DNA of 64,000 nt from Paenibacillus lentus (GTDB lineage: Bacteria > Bacillota > Bacilli > Paenibacillales > Paenibacillaceae), in the NCBI RefSeq assembly GCF_003931855.1, contig NZ_CP034248.1, positions 3,906,001 through 3,970,000 on the forward strand. The letters are read 5' to 3'. Both the position numbers and the translations under genes were made by a program. Below, in pieces: positions 36,528 to 45,953 of the stretch. Position 1 is the stretch's first letter; each line of letters opens with the position of its first letter. Below the pieces are notes generated by a model. The model did no database searches. It was given only the letters and a program-made list of their open reading frames with translations, and was not told the DNA's origin.

Positions 36528-37418
36528 TCATTTTGTGTGTTTGAGCCATCTGTGTATAAATCCTTTGATTCCTGTCAAGGTATCTTTTTGCCCCACCTGT
36601 GGAACTTCTAAAAATTTCATAGCCAAACGTTGAATGTCACGTGCAGCTGCACAGCTAGGAAATGCGGTTGAAAATGGGATTTGTTTCTTGACTGCCTGCA
36701 TGACATGAGGGTCATCATGGATATGTCCGAGCATTGGGATTTCCATATCGAGAAAGCGTTTAGCTACCAGCGACAGCTTATCGGTTACTTGCCGTGCCTC
36801 CTGCTGACTCGCAACCCGGTTAACCACTAGCCGAAACGGTATTTCCTGCTCCATACCGTGAACAACTTTGATTAATGCATAAGCATCTGTAATGGATGTT
36901 GGTTCAGGTGTTGTTACCACAATGCATTCATCGGCAGCAGTAATAAATTTTACAGTTTCTTTGGACAGGCCTGCACCCGTATCAAAAATGATGTAATCCA
37001 TCTTCTCTGAAATCTTTTCAATTTGGGATGTAAAGTAGTTCAGATCGGATTCCGATAAAGTAAATAAGTCTGCCATCCCTGAGCCTCCTGCAATGAAGGG
37101 CAAACCGTTCAGCCCAAGCTCGATGATCTCCTCTAAATTTCTCTCACCTTTTAATAAGTGATATAAGTTGTATCTTGCTCGAACGCCCATAAGCACGTCG
37201 ATATTCGCCATGCCGATATCCGCATCAAAGATAAGCACTTTTCGTCCCAGTGTTTTTAAAGCAAGAGCAAAATTCAAGGTGAAATTGGATTTGCCAACCC
37301 CACCCTTGCCACTGCTTACGGTTAAAACCCGGGCGGAATGAGTTCTGAACGCTTGTCTTTCACGCGAAGCTTCCAACTTCGAAACAAGTCTTCTAAGAGA
37401 TTGGGCCTGATCGTTCAT
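36528..37418 (-). CDS. flhG: Flagellar number/placement ATPase FlhG (YlxH, MinD-like)
   Basis: A 296-residue ParA/MinD-family ATPase with deviant Walker A SSGKGGVGKSNFTLNFALAL, IFDADIGMANIDVLMG and YIIFDTGAGLSKETVKF. It controls flagellar pattern together with FlhF. Its start overlaps the flhF stop (ATGA). Confidence 0.96.
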   Translation of the reverse strand: MNDQAQSLRRLVSKLEASRERQAFRTHSARVLTVSSGKGGVGKSNFTLNFALALKTLGRKVLIFDADIGMANIDVLMGVRARYNLYHLLKGERNLEEIIELGLNGLPFIAGGSGMADLFTLSESDLNYFTSQIEKISEKMDYIIFDTGAGLSKETVKFITAADECIVVTTPEPTSITDAYALIKVVHGMEQEIPFRLVVNRVASQQEARQVTDKLSLVAKRFLDMEIPMLGHIHDDPHVMQAVKKQIPFSTAFPSCAAARDIQRLAMKFLEVPQVGQKDTLTGIKGFIHRWLKHTK

Positions 37419-38815
37419 GTCCGTTTAGCCCCAAGGAGCATATCTGTAAACAGTTCATTATTCGCAGGCAGCAGATCATCCGGTACATTTTGTCCGTTAG
37501 TTACATATGAGACCTGCACGGGATACTCATGCAGCAAATTATAAATAGGTCCTACACTTTCCGTTTCATCTAGCTTCGTAAATATCACCTTCTGGATGCC
37601 GTATTTGCTAAAATGCTCGGTAATTCTCTTCATATCCCGACTTTTGGAAGTCAAGCTTAACACTAAATAAGTTTCGCTTTGTTCCATGGGGTTAAGAAGA
37701 CTATGAAGCTCCGCTACATATAACTCATTGAGATAATTTCTACCCGCTGTATCCATTAAAATCAAGTCACAATGCTGCAAACGCTGCATAGCTCTTTGCA
37801 CATCACCTGGCGACTGGACAACCTCCAGCGGAACATTCAAGATTGAGGCGTAGGTGCGCAATTGCTCAATCGCAGATATTCGATACGTATCTGCCGTTAT
37901 AAATCCGACCTTTTTACGGAGACGGAAAATTTGATCCGCAGCGAGCTTGGCTATCGTCGTCGTTTTCCCGACCCCAGTCGGTCCGACAATATAAACTACT
38001 CTAGTTCCATCCTCAATGCCGTTGTCGATACGGTCCTCCATGAATGACTGTGCGCTTATTCTTACCGAAGAGATCAACTCCTCATCGCTCAGCGTCATCT
38101 CACTGTGCTCCCAAGCTTTATAGGTAGTATCAATCCATAAATCAACGAGTTCTTCGCTCACCTCTTGCTCCAGTAGCCGTTCTTTCACTTCGCTCAAAGG
38201 CTCAGGCAACTCGGGTAACCCCTCCTGAAAGCGGGCAAGCTTAGACATGAGCATCTTCATCTGTTCAATTTCTATAAACAGCCGATCTTCCCTAGTGTCT
38301 CCCCTAGTATGATTTGGCTGCACTGACAGTGTACTTTCATGTCGCTTCTCGCCTACCACACTGAGCTTGGTTGAGTTCGCATTCTGCATTAACAATGTAC
38401 TGTGCTCCATTTCCGACAGAGTGACGTCTTCCTTACCTGCCGCAAGTACAGCAGCAGATAATCGATTATCCTCGAAACCATCCTTATCTTCCATCTTACT
38501 GGAAGGCTGTCCCTCGTCTGCATGCTGCGACATCATCAAAGTGGATTTACGATAGGCCTGTGGCACAGATTGAGGTGCAATGGACGGGATGGAAGGAGCA
38601 GGAACGACGGTCCGAGAAGGTTGGCCTTTCGGTACAGTAGACTCCTTACTTTCCGATGCAGCGATGACCTCAATCTTTTTCTTCTGAAACATTCCGAGAA
38701 ATCCGCCGATTTTCATTTCCTTTGTGCTTAAAATAACGGCATCTTTTCCAAGTTCATCACGAATTTTCTGCATCGCATCAGGCATTGTGTCGACGATATA
38801 GCGTTTTACTCTCAT
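37415..38815 (-). CDS. flhF: Flagellar SRP-like GTPase FlhF
   Basis: The 466-residue product has an N-terminal basic domain ([20 protein letters not shown]), a variable middle and a C-terminal NG GTPase domain ([54 protein letters not shown]). It sets flagellar position. Its start overlaps the flhA stop (ATGA), so its translation and transcription depend on flhA, which is interrupted upstream. Confidence 0.96.
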   Translation of the reverse strand: MRVKRYIVDTMPDAMQKIRDELGKDAVILSTKEMKIGGFLGMFQKKKIEVIAASESKESTVPKGQPSRTVVPAPSIPSIAPQSVPQAYRKSTLMMSQHADEGQPSSKMEDKDGFEDNRLSAAVLAAGKEDVTLSEMEHSTLLMQNANSTKLSVVGEKRHESTLSVQPNHTRGDTREDRLFIEIEQMKMLMSKLARFQEGLPELPEPLSEVKERLLEQEVSEELVDLWIDTTYKAWEHSEMTLSDEELISSVRISAQSFMEDRIDNGIEDGTRVVYIVGPTGVGKTTTIAKLAADQIFRLRKKVGFITADTYRISAIEQLRTYASILNVPLEVVQSPGDVQRAMQRLQHCDLILMDTAGRNYLNELYVAELHSLLNPMEQSETYLVLSLTSKSRDMKRITEHFSKYGIQKVIFTKLDETESVGPIYNLLHEYPVQVSYVTNGQNVPDDLLPANNELFTDMLLGAKRT

Positions 38816-40179
38816 AAGTTCACCACTCCGACACTCTGAATTTCGACATTCGGCTCAAGCTCACTATAGGACAGTACAGGGATGTCTTGCATCGTCCGTT
38901 CAATCACTTGACGCAAATACATGCGGATCGTCGGTGACGTTAGAACAATCGGCTGCTGCCCGGATTGAATTAACCGGTTGATCTGCTCCGTCAGTTTCTG
39001 ATAGACCGTTTGAGTAGAGGCCGGGTCAAGCGCTAAATAACTGCCCTGCTCAGTCTGCTGCACACTCTCAGCGATTTTCTTCTCAAGTGAAGGTCCTACT
39101 GTAATGACCTTCATCGTCTCGCCTTGCTGCGTGTATTGTTGCGTAATTTGTCTGGATAACGCCTGCCGTACATACTCGGTCAATACGTCAGGATCCTTCG
39201 TATACGTACCGTAATCGGCGAGTGTCTCAAAAATCGTCACCATATCGCGAATAGATATTTTCTCACGCAGCAGCTTGGCCAATACTTTCTGCACATCCCC
39301 GATGGAAAGAATGGACGGGATAAGCTCATCGACAAGCACACCGTAATTGTCTCTGAGATTATCGACAAGCGCCTTCGTCTCTTGTCTGCCCAGAAGCTCA
39401 TGAGCATGCTTCTTGATCATTTCGGTGAGATGAGTAGCTACAACAGATGGCGGATCTACTACAGTATAGCCTGATAATTCCGCCCGGTCTTTGGTCGATT
39501 CATCAATCCAAAGCGCCGGTAATCCAAAGGCAGGTTCCTGGGTCTCTATACCTGTGATTGAGTCATCATCCACCCCAGGACTCATAGCCAAATAGTGATT
39601 AAGTAATAATTCACCACCGCTTACGATATTCCCTTTAATTTTGATCACATATTCATTCGGTTTTAGTTGAATATTGTCACGAATGCGAATCACGGGCACT
39701 ACAAGTCCCATTTCCAAGGCACACTGCCGTCGAATCATGATGATTCTATCTAACAAATCTCCACCCTGTCCAGTATCCGCAAGTGGGATCAAACCATATC
39801 CAAATTCGAATTCGATCGGATCGACCTGCAGCAGATTGATAACACTTTCCGGACTTCGAACTTCTTCGATTTCCTGCTCCTCCTCTTCCTGCTCTTGCTC
39901 AATTTGGCGGCGATCCAGATTTTTCTGCATCCGATAGGCCGCAAAACTTAGCATTCCGGCGAAAGGCAAGGTCGTGACTGCCCCAATTGGAGTAAAAAGT
40001 CCTAATAAAGCAATAGTTCCAGCAACAATGTATACCAGCTTTGGATAGGAGAACAGTTGGCCTGTAATATCATCTGCCAAATTCCCTTCCGACGAAGCCC
40101 TCGTAACAATTAGACCCGCTGCTGTAGAAATCAATAATGCCGGAATCTGGCTGACAAGGCCATCCCCGATTGTAAGTAA
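38812..40179 (-). pseudogene. flhA: flhA C-terminal fragment, cut off by an insertion sequence
   Basis: This encodes the FlhA residues from [20 protein letters not shown] to the natural end ([20 protein letters not shown]). It covers the last membrane segments and the whole cytoplasmic ring domain. It has no stop codons of its own, so decay has not begun. There is no ribosome-binding site or proper start; a TTG near the junction would give a 440-residue piece but is not convincing. Export of hook and filament subunits needs full-length FlhA, so this half alone should not support flagellation. Confidence 0.95.
40173..40179. repeat. 7-bp target site duplication, left copy
   Basis: TAAGTAA immediately left of the insertion sequence; identical to the copy on the right side. 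Confidence 0.95.
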
Positions 40180-40205
40180 CTCAACTTTCGCAGAGCGAAA
40201 ATCGG
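40180..40205 (+). repeat. Left terminal inverted repeat of the IS
   Basis: It begins CTCAACTTTCGCAG, matching the reverse complement of the right end. Confidence 0.9.
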
Positions 40206-40321
40206 CTTACTTGCTTGATGTGATTAGATAAACCCTGATTAGAATATGGATGTTGCAATAATAGAAAAACACCGCTTCATTTGGTAAAGTGAGAGTGTCG
40301 AATCAATCACTACCATACAGA

Positions 40322-40334
40322 AGAGGTGTCCTCT
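40322..40334 (+). promoter_or_regulatory. Hairpin hiding the transposase ribosome-binding site
   Basis: AGAGG-TGT-CCTCT forms a five-pair stem that contains the AGAGG ribosome-binding site, two bases before the transposase ATG. Sequestration of the start region in read-through RNA is a known way for IS elements to limit transposase; whether it works here is inference. Confidence 0.5.
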
Positions 40335-40336
40335 AC

Positions 40337-41695
40337 ATGATAGAGCAAAGCATATTACAAAATCAACTTCCAAATGAAATTAAACCCGCTTTTAAAGAGC
40401 TGAAAGTATTGCAACATTTAAGAACAGCTGGATTTAAAAAGAGATTTGGTTATACCTGTTCGTTTTTATTCCAGCTTGTCTTTGTCCTTTTGTTTCACCA
40501 CAAAAACTGGTTCCGCCTGTTGGAAAGCGAGAAAGGTGATACGTTTCCTGGGAAGGATGCGATCTATCGATTCCTGAATCACAGCGGCTATGCATGGCGC
40601 AAATTTCTGTCATTGCTTAGTTCCTCCACTATCGATAAAATTCGCCCACTGACAGGTGAAGATCGCATGTCTGCATTTGTTGTTGACGACTCCATGTTTG
40701 AGCGCAATCGTAGCAAGAAGGTTGAACTGCTTTCTCGATTTAAAGATCATGCAACGGGTTCCTTTTATAAAGGATTTCGGATGCTTACGCTAGGCTGGTC
40801 GGATGGTCATACGTTTATTCCCGTTGACTTCTCCTTGCTAGCTTCGATGAAATCGCAAATAAATGGGATCATGCAAGGGATCGACAAGAGAACGTCTGGC
40901 TACAAGCGTCGGGTCGAAGCTTTGCTTCCTGCTCCTGAAATTATTCCATCGATGATTGATCGTGCGCTTTCCGCTGGTGTGCAGGCTTCATACGTGCTAA
41001 TGGATAGTTGGTTCACACATGCTCCATTAATCCAAGCCATCGTTGATCGAGGCCTAGATGTGATCGGCATGGTCAAAGCGGATAAGAAGCGTTATCTTGT
41101 TGACGAACGCCGATTATCTTTGCAAGAACTTTATTATGAAGCCATCCCTGTTCAAGGAAAAAACAAGGGAATCTTACGCTCTATCCGTACCGAGTTGTCT
41201 CCAGGGATTCCAGTCATGATGGTTTTCGTGCGTCACCGCTCAAAAAAGAAAGAATGGCTTGCCATTCTATGCACCGACCTAACGATTTCGGAAGAAAAAA
41301 TGATTCAGATATACGGCATTCGCTGGGATATCGAAGTCTTCTTTAAGTGTGCCAAATCCTTACTGCGCCTACAAAAAGAGTTTCAAGGACGCTCATATGA
41401 TCTCCTTATCAGCCATACCACGATTGTTTTTTCACGGTATATTTTGCTAGCGTGGCAACACCGACAAAGTACCGACAACCGTACGCTTGGTGGCTTGTTT
41501 TATTTGCTATGTGATGAAGTAGGTCAGCTAGATTGGGCTGTAGCCTTAAAACAACTGATTGAATTAATCGAAGATATCTCCAAGAAAGCCAGTAAGAAGA
41601 TCACAACACTCATTCAAACACAACTACAGCAATGGATCGCTGGCTTGCCCAGTTACATCAAGGCTTATTTGCCGATTTCAAGCTGCGAAAGTTGA
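40337..41695 (+). CDS. IS4-family DDE transposase
   Basis: A 452-residue DDE transposase. Acidic residues lie in FVVDDSMFERN and in VLMDSWFTHA. The third catalytic residue is in YGIRWDIEVFFKCAKSLLRL, where Y, R, E and K have exactly the Y-2-R-3-E-6-K spacing that defines IS4. The protein is full length, with no frameshift. A GTG 16 codons upstream is possible, but the ATG after AAGAGG is better placed. The TGA stop codon lies inside the right inverted repeat. It catalyses cut-and-paste movement of this element. Confidence 0.95.
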   Translation: MIEQSILQNQLPNEIKPAFKELKVLQHLRTAGFKKRFGYTCSFLFQLVFVLLFHHKNWFRLLESEKGDTFPGKDAIYRFLNHSGYAWRKFLSLLSSSTIDKIRPLTGEDRMSAFVVDDSMFERNRSKKVELLSRFKDHATGSFYKGFRMLTLGWSDGHTFIPVDFSLLASMKSQINGIMQGIDKRTSGYKRRVEALLPAPEIIPSMIDRALSAGVQASYVLMDSWFTHAPLIQAIVDRGLDVIGMVKADKKRYLVDERRLSLQELYYEAIPVQGKNKGILRSIRTELSPGIPVMMVFVRHRSKKKEWLAILCTDLTISEEKMIQIYGIRWDIEVFFKCAKSLLRLQKEFQGRSYDLLISHTTIVFSRYILLAWQHRQSTDNRTLGGLFYLLCDEVGQLDWAVALKQLIELIEDISKKASKKITTLIQTQLQQWIAGLPSYIKAYLPISSCES

Positions 41696-41696
41696 G
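41672..41696 (-). repeat. Right terminal inverted repeat of the IS
   Basis: It reads CTCAACTTTCGCAGCTTGAA from the outside on the minus strand and contains the transposase stop codon. Confidence 0.9.
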
Positions 41697-41703
41697 TAAG
41701 TAA
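41697..41703. repeat. 7-bp target site duplication, right copy
   Basis: TAAGTAA directly after the IS, identical to the left copy. Confidence 0.95.
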
Positions 41704-42372
41704 TGAGTATGTAGCGAGCGCCTCTTGAAATGGCATGCCATGAATCGACATTCCGATAATAAATCCGCCGATTAAGTTAATGAGGAGAATAATGATACTG
41801 GCAATCGCATCCCCTTTGACGAACTTACTCGCCCCGTCCATTGCCCCGTAGAAATCCGACTCTCTTTCGATCTTGCGTCGGCGATCCCTAGCCTGATGTT
41901 CGTTAATTAAACCGGCGTTCAAATCAGCATCAATACTCATTTGTTTACCAGGCATCGCATCCAAGGTAAAGCGTGCAGCTACTTCTGCGACCCGCTCCGA
42001 CCCCTTCGTAATAACGATAAATTGAACGACAACGAGAATAAGGAATACGATAAATCCGACTACTGGCTGTCCCTGAGATACCCAAGTCCCAAATGTTGCA
42101 ACGACATCCCCAGCCTTCGCCTGTCCGAGAATCAACTTCGTTGTCGATACGTTCAACGCAAGTCGGAACAAGGTAGTTATGAGGAGCATTGCCGGAAAGA
42201 TGGAGAACTGTAATGCTTCCTTCGTATTCATGGCAACAAGCAAGATCATCAGTGCGATCGAAATGTTGATAATAAGAAGAATATCCAGCAGCCAAGTGGG
42301 GATCGGAAGTATCATTAATAGAACGATGCCGATAACTCCTATAAGTACAAATAAATCTTTAGCCTTCTTCAT
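41697..42372 (-). pseudogene. flhA: flhA N-terminal fragment, interrupted by an insertion sequence
   Basis: This carries the first 225 codons of FlhA, from MKKAKDLFVLIGVIG through the conserved MDGASKFVKGDAIAS loop to TYSLLT. Translation then runs into the IS, adds QLSQLEIGK and stops at 41665. The product would keep the first membrane helices but lose the rest of the export gate. An ATG eight codons upstream overlaps the flhB stop, but the start chosen has GGAGG seven bases away. Joined to the other half without the IS and one duplication copy, the gene encodes about 678 residues, the normal length. Confidence 0.95.
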
Positions 42373-42395
42373 GGCCCCGCCTCCGATCCCGTCCA

Positions 42396-43484
42396 TTATT
42401 TAGTCTTACCTTTCATTCTATATACGTAAGCCAGCACTTCGGCTACGGCTTGAAACAAATCTGCAGGAATCGAATCCCCGATTTCCGCTCTTTGGAACAA
42501 TGCACGCGCCAGCGGCTTGTTTTCCATAATAATAACGCCATGTTCCTTTGCAATCTCTCGAATACGGAGAGCAACATAATCCTGACCCTTCGCAACGACT
42601 TGCGGGGCATCCATTTCTGAGCCCTCATATTTTAGAGCAACGGCAAAATGGGTCGGGTTCGTAATAATAACGTCCGCTTTAGGTACTTCCTGCATCATAC
42701 GCTGCAGCGCCATACGCCGCTGTCGTTCACGTATTTTACCTTTAATGAGCGGATCGCCTTCCATTTTTTTATATTCGTCTTTAATGTCCTGCTTCGACAT
42801 TTTCAAATTTTTCTCGTGATCATACTTTTGATACAAATAATCGAGAACTGACAGTACGAATAACGCTGCACCAATCTTTAATCCCAAATTCATTGTTAAT
42901 CTCGATGTAAAGTAAAATGCATCATCAATGGTAACGTGGCCTAAGGAAGCTATATTGCCCCGTTCTCCCCATATCGTTGAGTAGACCAAGAATCCAATGA
43001 TTGTTAATTTGAGAAGGGACTTCAAAAATTCAACTAAAGAACGCATGGAAAAAATTCTTTTGAACCCTTGAATAGGATCGATTTTTTTCAGCTGCATCTT
43101 TAATGGCTCTCCTGTAAGGAGAAAACCGACCTGTATGTAGTTCGCTAATGCTGCCATTACAACAACAATCAAAAGTAATGGGGCAATTAGCAGCAAAATT
43201 TGGACCGCATAGTCTCCAAACATCGTCATCACATTTTCTTGCGTAACGTCCATATTCAACCGGTGAAAATACACATCAGAAAAAAGCGCAATCAGCCTTT
43301 CTTTCATATATCCCCCGAACATTAACAGGCATAAAAATCCGGATAGTAATACGACTGAGCCTGATAAGTCCTGACTTTTGGCAACCTGGCCTTTCTTCCG
43401 GGCGTCCTGCCGTTTCTTAGGCGTAGCCTTCTCTGTTTTCTCACCGGCAAACAACTGCAGATCCAGCGCATACCGAAACGACAT
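42396..43484 (-). CDS. flhB: Flagellar export switch protein FlhB
   Basis: FlhB sets the switch from hook to filament export. The 362-residue product has four membrane helices and a cytoplasmic domain with the autocleavage site N276-P-T-H279 (VIITNPTHFAVALKYE). The N-terminal AGEKTEKATPKKRQDARKKG is typical. GGGGG precedes the ATG. Confidence 0.97.
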   Translation of the reverse strand: MSFRYALDLQLFAGEKTEKATPKKRQDARKKGQVAKSQDLSGSVVLLSGFLCLLMFGGYMKERLIALFSDVYFHRLNMDVTQENVMTMFGDYAVQILLLIAPLLLIVVVMAALANYIQVGFLLTGEPLKMQLKKIDPIQGFKRIFSMRSLVEFLKSLLKLTIIGFLVYSTIWGERGNIASLGHVTIDDAFYFTSRLTMNLGLKIGAALFVLSVLDYLYQKYDHEKNLKMSKQDIKDEYKKMEGDPLIKGKIRERQRRMALQRMMQEVPKADVIITNPTHFAVALKYEGSEMDAPQVVAKGQDYVALRIREIAKEHGVIIMENKPLARALFQRAEIGDSIPADLFQAVAEVLAYVYRMKGKTK

Positions 43485-43499
43485 AACGATCCCCCTATC

Positions 43500-44288
43500 C
43501 TACTTCGGCCTTTCCCCGATTGTACCGAACAAATTATGCAACGATTTGAACAACACCTGAAACAAATTCTCAAACGCATAAATCAAGCTGGGTACTAGCA
43601 AAAGCAGCATAGCTAACCCAACCAAAATTTTGAGCGGAATTCCGATCACAAAGACGTTGAATTGGGGAGCCGTTCGAGCTAAAAAACCAAGCGCAACATC
43701 GGTTACAAATAGAGCAACGACCAACGGTGCCGCCAGTTGAAAAGATAGTAGGAAAGCTTGACTAAAGGTTCTAGCCAAAAATTCGGCGATGTTTCCATGG
43801 TATATTTTCTGAAACAATTCATTAGATAGCGGCATCCAATTATAACTGCGAATAACCGCATCCAGTAAATAATGGTGGCCATTTATCGACAAGAATAGCA
43901 ACGTAGCAATGATATACTTTAAATTGCCAAGTATCGGGGCTGATGCACCAGTCATAGGATCGAGTACGTTCACGATACCAAATCCCATTTGAATGTCGAT
44001 AAAGGATCCTGCCATCTGAATAACCATAAATAATAAGAGAGCGACATATCCCATCAGCAATCCGATCAACAGCTCACGAATAACAAATAGAAGATAGCTA
44101 AAGTCTGTCGGAATAGCATGATCGATACCTTGAATGATAACAATCAACAAAGCAACCATGGCTGACAAGCCAACTTTGAAGGTATTAGGAACACCGCGCG
44201 ATGAAAATATTGGTGCAACTACAAAAAACGCAGTCATTCGACAAAAAACAAGCAAAAAAACCGAAATTCCTTGCAACAAAGTCTCCAT
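43500..44288 (-). CDS. fliR: Flagellar export apparatus protein FliR
   Basis: A 262-residue polytopic membrane protein of the FliPQR export gate, with family segments FCRMTAFFVVAPIFSSRGVP and MAGSFIDIQMGFGIVNVLDP. It lies between fliQ and flhB in conserved order. The ribosome-binding site is weak. Confidence 0.96.
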   Translation of the reverse strand: METLLQGISVFLLVFCRMTAFFVVAPIFSSRGVPNTFKVGLSAMVALLIVIIQGIDHAIPTDFSYLLFVIRELLIGLLMGYVALLLFMVIQMAGSFIDIQMGFGIVNVLDPMTGASAPILGNLKYIIATLLFLSINGHHYLLDAVIRSYNWMPLSNELFQKIYHGNIAEFLARTFSQAFLLSFQLAAPLVVALFVTDVALGFLARTAPQFNVFVIGIPLKILVGLAMLLLLVPSLIYAFENLFQVLFKSLHNLFGTIGERPK

Positions 44289-44300
44289 AATCTTTTACGC

Positions 44301-44570
44301 CTAACCGATATAATTAGAAAGATTGTTTAAAATGCCGTAGGTGAAATCAACCATAGTTGTCAAAATCCACGGCCCAAAGATCAGCAGGGCAAGTAAGACG
44401 GCGATAATTTTAGGAACAAATGCAAGGGTTTGTTCCTGGATTTGAGTCGTCGCCTGAAAAATACTTACAATTAGTCCGACCGTCAAGCCAATGACTAGCA
44501 TCGGCGCACTCACCTTTAGAACGGTATAAACCGCTTGTCCGGCCAATCCGACTATAAAATCCGTATTCAT
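44301..44570 (-). CDS. fliQ: Flagellar export apparatus protein FliQ
   Basis: An 89-residue protein with two membrane helices (LKVSAPMLVIGLTVGLIVSI and LALLIFGPWILTTMVDFT) and the family motif QATTQIQEQTLAFVPKI. The ATG of MNTDFIVG is chosen because GGGGGAAG lies just upstream; an earlier in-frame ATG has no site. Confidence 0.96.
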   Translation of the reverse strand: MNTDFIVGLAGQAVYTVLKVSAPMLVIGLTVGLIVSIFQATTQIQEQTLAFVPKIIAVLLALLIFGPWILTTMVDFTYGILNNLSNYIG

Positions 44571-44613
44571 CCGTCTTCCCCCTTTATGTGATGTCATTTA
44601 ATCCTTGTTGTAC

Positions 44614-44649
44614 GCCGGAATCGGTATAATAGCTTTGCCGTATTCCGGC
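44614..44649 (-). other. Stable hairpin between fliP and fliQ
   Basis: GCCGGAAT pairs with ATTCCGGC and CGG with CCG around a 13-base loop, starting at the fliP stop codon. No T run follows. It could be an RNA-stability or processing element inside the operon. Confidence 0.55.
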
Positions 44650-45410
44650 TAAGGACTGAAGCTTACTAGTAACGATTTCACAACAAGATACCAACCGTCT
44701 ACTAGAACGAATAGCAAGATTTTGAACGGAAGTGATATCATTACCGGTGGCAACATCATCATCCCCATCGCCATTAATACACTAGACACAACGATGTCAA
44801 TAATGAGAAATGGGATAAATATCATGAATCCCATTTGAAATGCCGTTTTAAGCTCGCTAATTGCAAACGCAGGCACTAGAACAGAAATCGGCAAATCTTC
44901 GTAACTGGCAGGCTTCTCAGTTTTGGTATAACTCATAAATAACTGCAGATCCTTGGGACGGGTGTGCGTATACATAAACTTCTTCATAGGCACAGCCGCT
45001 TTGTCCAGCGCTTCCGTTTGCGTCAGTTCGCCTTTGATATAAGGCTGCAGAGCAACTTCATTTATCGAAGATAGCGTCGGACTCATGACGAATAACGTAA
45101 GGAACAACGCCAAGCCAATCAGAACCTGATTGGGGGGCATCTGTTGTGTCCCTAAGGCGTTCCGGACGAATCCTAGTACAATGACGATTCTCGTAAAACT
45201 CGTCATAAGCACCAGGATCGCAGGTGCGATACTTAGAACTGTGATGAGCAAAATGAGTGAGAGTGAACTTGTACCCGGCTGTCCATCCGAATTCCCAATT
45301 TGTATTCCGATATCCGGTATTGGATTCACTGGCGCCGCCGAAGCGGCCGACACGGTCAGCGCACTCCATAACGCAAGCAATAATCCTACTATAAAGACCT
45401 TTTTCTTCAT
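44649..45410 (-). CDS. fliP: Flagellar export apparatus protein FliP
   Basis: FliP forms the export channel with FliQ and FliR. The 253-residue product has an N-terminal signal peptide (about 1-26) and segments FTRIVIVLGFVRNALGTQQ and LPPVMISLPFKILLFVLVDG, typical of FliP. Its ATG overlaps the fliO stop (ATGA). Confidence 0.97.
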   Translation of the reverse strand: MKKKVFIVGLLLALWSALTVSAASAAPVNPIPDIGIQIGNSDGQPGTSSLSLILLITVLSIAPAILVLMTSFTRIVIVLGFVRNALGTQQMPPNQVLIGLALFLTLFVMSPTLSSINEVALQPYIKGELTQTEALDKAAVPMKKFMYTHTRPKDLQLFMSYTKTEKPASYEDLPISVLVPAFAISELKTAFQMGFMIFIPFLIIDIVVSSVLMAMGMMMLPPVMISLPFKILLFVLVDGWYLVVKSLLVSFSP

Positions 45411-45943
45411 GAATTCCTCAACCGATCTGTAGATTGTTCTTCCTTGTTCTGAAGGAGTTCCTCCACTTGCTGTTTCCGTGTAGGCATACTTCTTAGCTGA
45501 GATTGAAACACTTCATGGAATTTTGTCTCGTCTAACTCCTCCTCCTCTGGAGTCGGTTTTCGAAAACGAGAAACAAAGTTACTTATGATGGAAGCCAGGC
45601 CTGGAAACTCAACCGCATCTTCCGCAAAGGCCTGATGCAATAACGCAACTTCTTCCGGATCACTAATTTTATCCACCAAGGAAATGTCTTCGCCGACTCC
45701 GACAAGGTAGACATTTCCTCCAATTTCAATAACTTGCAAAGATTTATTTGGTCCCAGACCGACGGCCCCCAAAGTGCGGATCGTTCGGCTTTGGGACAAA
45801 TAACGATTCCTTTTACCCAGAAAACGAATTAATAACACGATTAAAACAATGATGATCGCCAGAACAACGATAACCGTTATCAAGCTACCCCAAATATTCA
45901 TATCGTTCCCAAACTGCGGGATCTCCGGCTGATTCGAGTTCAT
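45407..45943 (-). CDS. fliO: Flagellar biosynthesis protein FliO (FliZ of Bacillus)
   Basis: FliO helps assemble the FliP ring. The 178-residue product has a single N-terminal membrane helix (about 18-42) and a small domain (TLGAVGLGPNKSLQVIEIGG, VYLVGVGEDISLV), then a charged tail. An internal ATG (MNIWGSL) is a less likely start. Confidence 0.9.
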   Translation of the reverse strand: MNSNQPEIPQFGNDMNIWGSLITVIVVLAIIIVLIVLLIRFLGKRNRYLSQSRTIRTLGAVGLGPNKSLQVIEIGGNVYLVGVGEDISLVDKISDPEEVALLHQAFAEDAVEFPGLASIISNFVSRFRKPTPEEEELDETKFHEVFQSQLRSMPTRKQQVEELLQNKEEQSTDRLRNS

Positions 45944-45953
45944 CGCTAACGTC

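Larger units (their letters stand above)
40180..41696 (+). mobile_element. Complete IS4-family insertion sequence inside flhA
   Basis: The element is 1517 bp, bounded by terminal inverted repeats. The first 14 bases CTCAACTTTCGCAG are identical at both ends; similarity continues with a one-base gap to ATCGG at about base 25. A perfect 7-bp duplication (TAAGTAA) flanks it. It carries one intact transposase in the opposite direction to the flagellar operon. Identical ends, the clean duplication and an undamaged host frame point to a recent insertion. Seven-base duplications occur in some IS4-family subgroups; I do not assign a subgroup or ISfinder name. Confidence 0.96.

Noticed and set aside
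38812..40134. A separate 440-residue gene for the flhA C-terminal half starting at TTG
   Set aside because: There is no ribosome-binding site, the start lies in the middle of a membrane helix, and the IS junction explains the fragment.
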